Part shown: positions 63,511 to 64,000 of the stretch, piece by piece | Numbering within the stretch: the first letter of the stretch is position 1 | Layout of the letters: every line of letters starts with the position of its first letter | Assembly: GCA_963977135.1 (NCBI GenBank) | Contig: CAXBNN010000002.1 | Coordinates: 496,001 to 560,000 of the forward strand | Direction: 5' to 3' | DNA length: 64,000 nucleotides | From: UBA2040 sp963977135 | GTDB taxonomy: Bacteria > Bacteroidota > Bacteroidia > Flavobacteriales_D > Crocinitomicaceae | Position numbers and translations under genes: made by a program | The notes under the pieces: model-generated | Told to the model about the DNA's origin: nothing | What the model saw: only the letters and a program-made list of their open reading frames with translations | Databases searched by the model: none

Positions 63511-64000
63511 TTATTCTGCTACTTCGGTTATTTCGCCTCGTTTGGCAATCAATTGAATAATCTCTTTTGGGTTCCATAGTCCGCTTACCATCAGTAGGAA
63601 TATTCCAATTACAAGTTCAAAAACTACTGGATTTGGCAAATAAGGATGGAGCAATTGAACGCCTATCCACAATCCTAGGACATAAACGGTAAATTGTAAA
63701 ATGTATTTTTTAAAGTCTGAAAAACCGAAATTTCTAATGACGAAAATGGCTTGTAAAACTGCAATTGTGGTTTGCACTGTAAGTGCCGTCATAGCTGCGC
63801 CTGTTGCTCCATATTTTGGAATCAAAACAAAGTTTAAACAAAAACTTATGACGACACCAAAAAAGGCAACTTTATTCAAATAGCGCATTTCGTGCGCGGC
63901 AGTCAAATAGGTCCCAAAAATTAGTGAAACAGCCATCGCAATGAAAGAAAGCATTAAAAATCGGAAGGACGGGATTGAGGAATGAATATCGTTTTTATAA
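63511..64000 (-). CDS. Polysaccharide flippase (Wzx-like), C-terminal part
   Basis: The frame runs open to the window edge, so the N-terminus is outside. An internal Met at 63954 is not the start: residues before it (IHSSIPSFRFL) continue the fold. Three to four hydrophobic helices and the phrase YGATGAAMTALTVQTTIAVLQ fit the last helices of MATE/Wzx-type flippases. It would carry lipid-linked glycan across the inner membrane. Gene order flippase, Wzz, Wzy on one strand is consistent with a surface-polysaccharide locus. Confidence 0.8.
   Translation of the reverse strand, partial: YKNDIHSSIPSFRFLMLSFIAMAVSLIFGTYLTAAHEMRYLNKVAFFGVVISFCLNFVLIPKYGATGAAMTALTVQTTIAVLQAIFVIRNFGFSDFKKYILQFTVYVLGLWIGVQLLHPYLPNPVVFELVIGIFLLMVSGLWNPKEIIQLIAKRGEITEVAE

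Noticed and set aside
1..64000. Prophage, integrase, transposase or rRNA genes
   Set aside because: None of the frames shows their motifs; the palindromes found carry no coding capacity.

Overview
This window is AT-rich chromosomal DNA from a member of the Bacteroidota, most likely Flavobacteriales of the Fluviicola/Crocinitomicaceae kind. The family assignment is inference. The phylum rests on type IX secretion (T9SS) sorting domains of both types, SprB-repeat proteins, a PorP/SprF protein, CarboxypepD_reg-TonB receptors, TAnnTTTG -7 promoter boxes and many small lipoproteins. No phage, insertion sequence, CRISPR array or rRNA gene was seen.

Layout. 1-3 kb: the end of an O-antigen-ligase-like protein, the Mg2+ transporter mgtE and an abutting D-2-hydroxyacid dehydrogenase, then a gene-free stretch with a promoter, a mini-ORF and a terminator. 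3-16 kb: housekeeping genes (lepA, leuS, a LytS/LytTR two-component pair, a cyclase, a YceI lipoprotein, a HAD hydrolase, methylmalonyl-CoA epimerase) mixed with unknown secreted or cytosolic proteins. 16-22 kb: a T9SS-like secreted protein, an oligopeptide-binding lipoprotein and a TonB-dependent receptor.

22.1-42.9 kb: one tightly packed seven-gene operon with overlaps or gaps of a few bases. It encodes a small secreted protein, two SprB-repeat proteins with type B T9SS domains (1664 and 1055 aa), a PorP/SprF protein, an OmpA-like protein with TPR-like N-terminus, a 2923-aa adhesin with about 14 Cys-containing Ig-like repeats, an RCC1-like propeller and a type A T9SS domain, and a DUF4412/GLPGLI-like protein. 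The likely logic is that SprF and the OmpA-like protein help export or anchor the large surface proteins.

42.9-64 kb, mostly minus strand: a beta-barrel protein, a lipoprotein, an RsuA/RluB-like protein with Glu in place of the usual catalytic Asp, a YraN nuclease, the acpP-fabF-rnc cluster, purN-marC on the plus strand, a CotH/lamin-tail/T9SS protein, a MORN-repeat protein, LysE, an AddB-like nuclease coupled to a DUF4143 ATPase, hutI, tRNA-Leu(CAA), and the Wzy, Wzz and Wzx-like genes of a surface-polysaccharide locus that leaves the window.

The non-coding DNA holds several unrelated palindromic elements. One appears to sit in frame inside leuS just before its editing domain.
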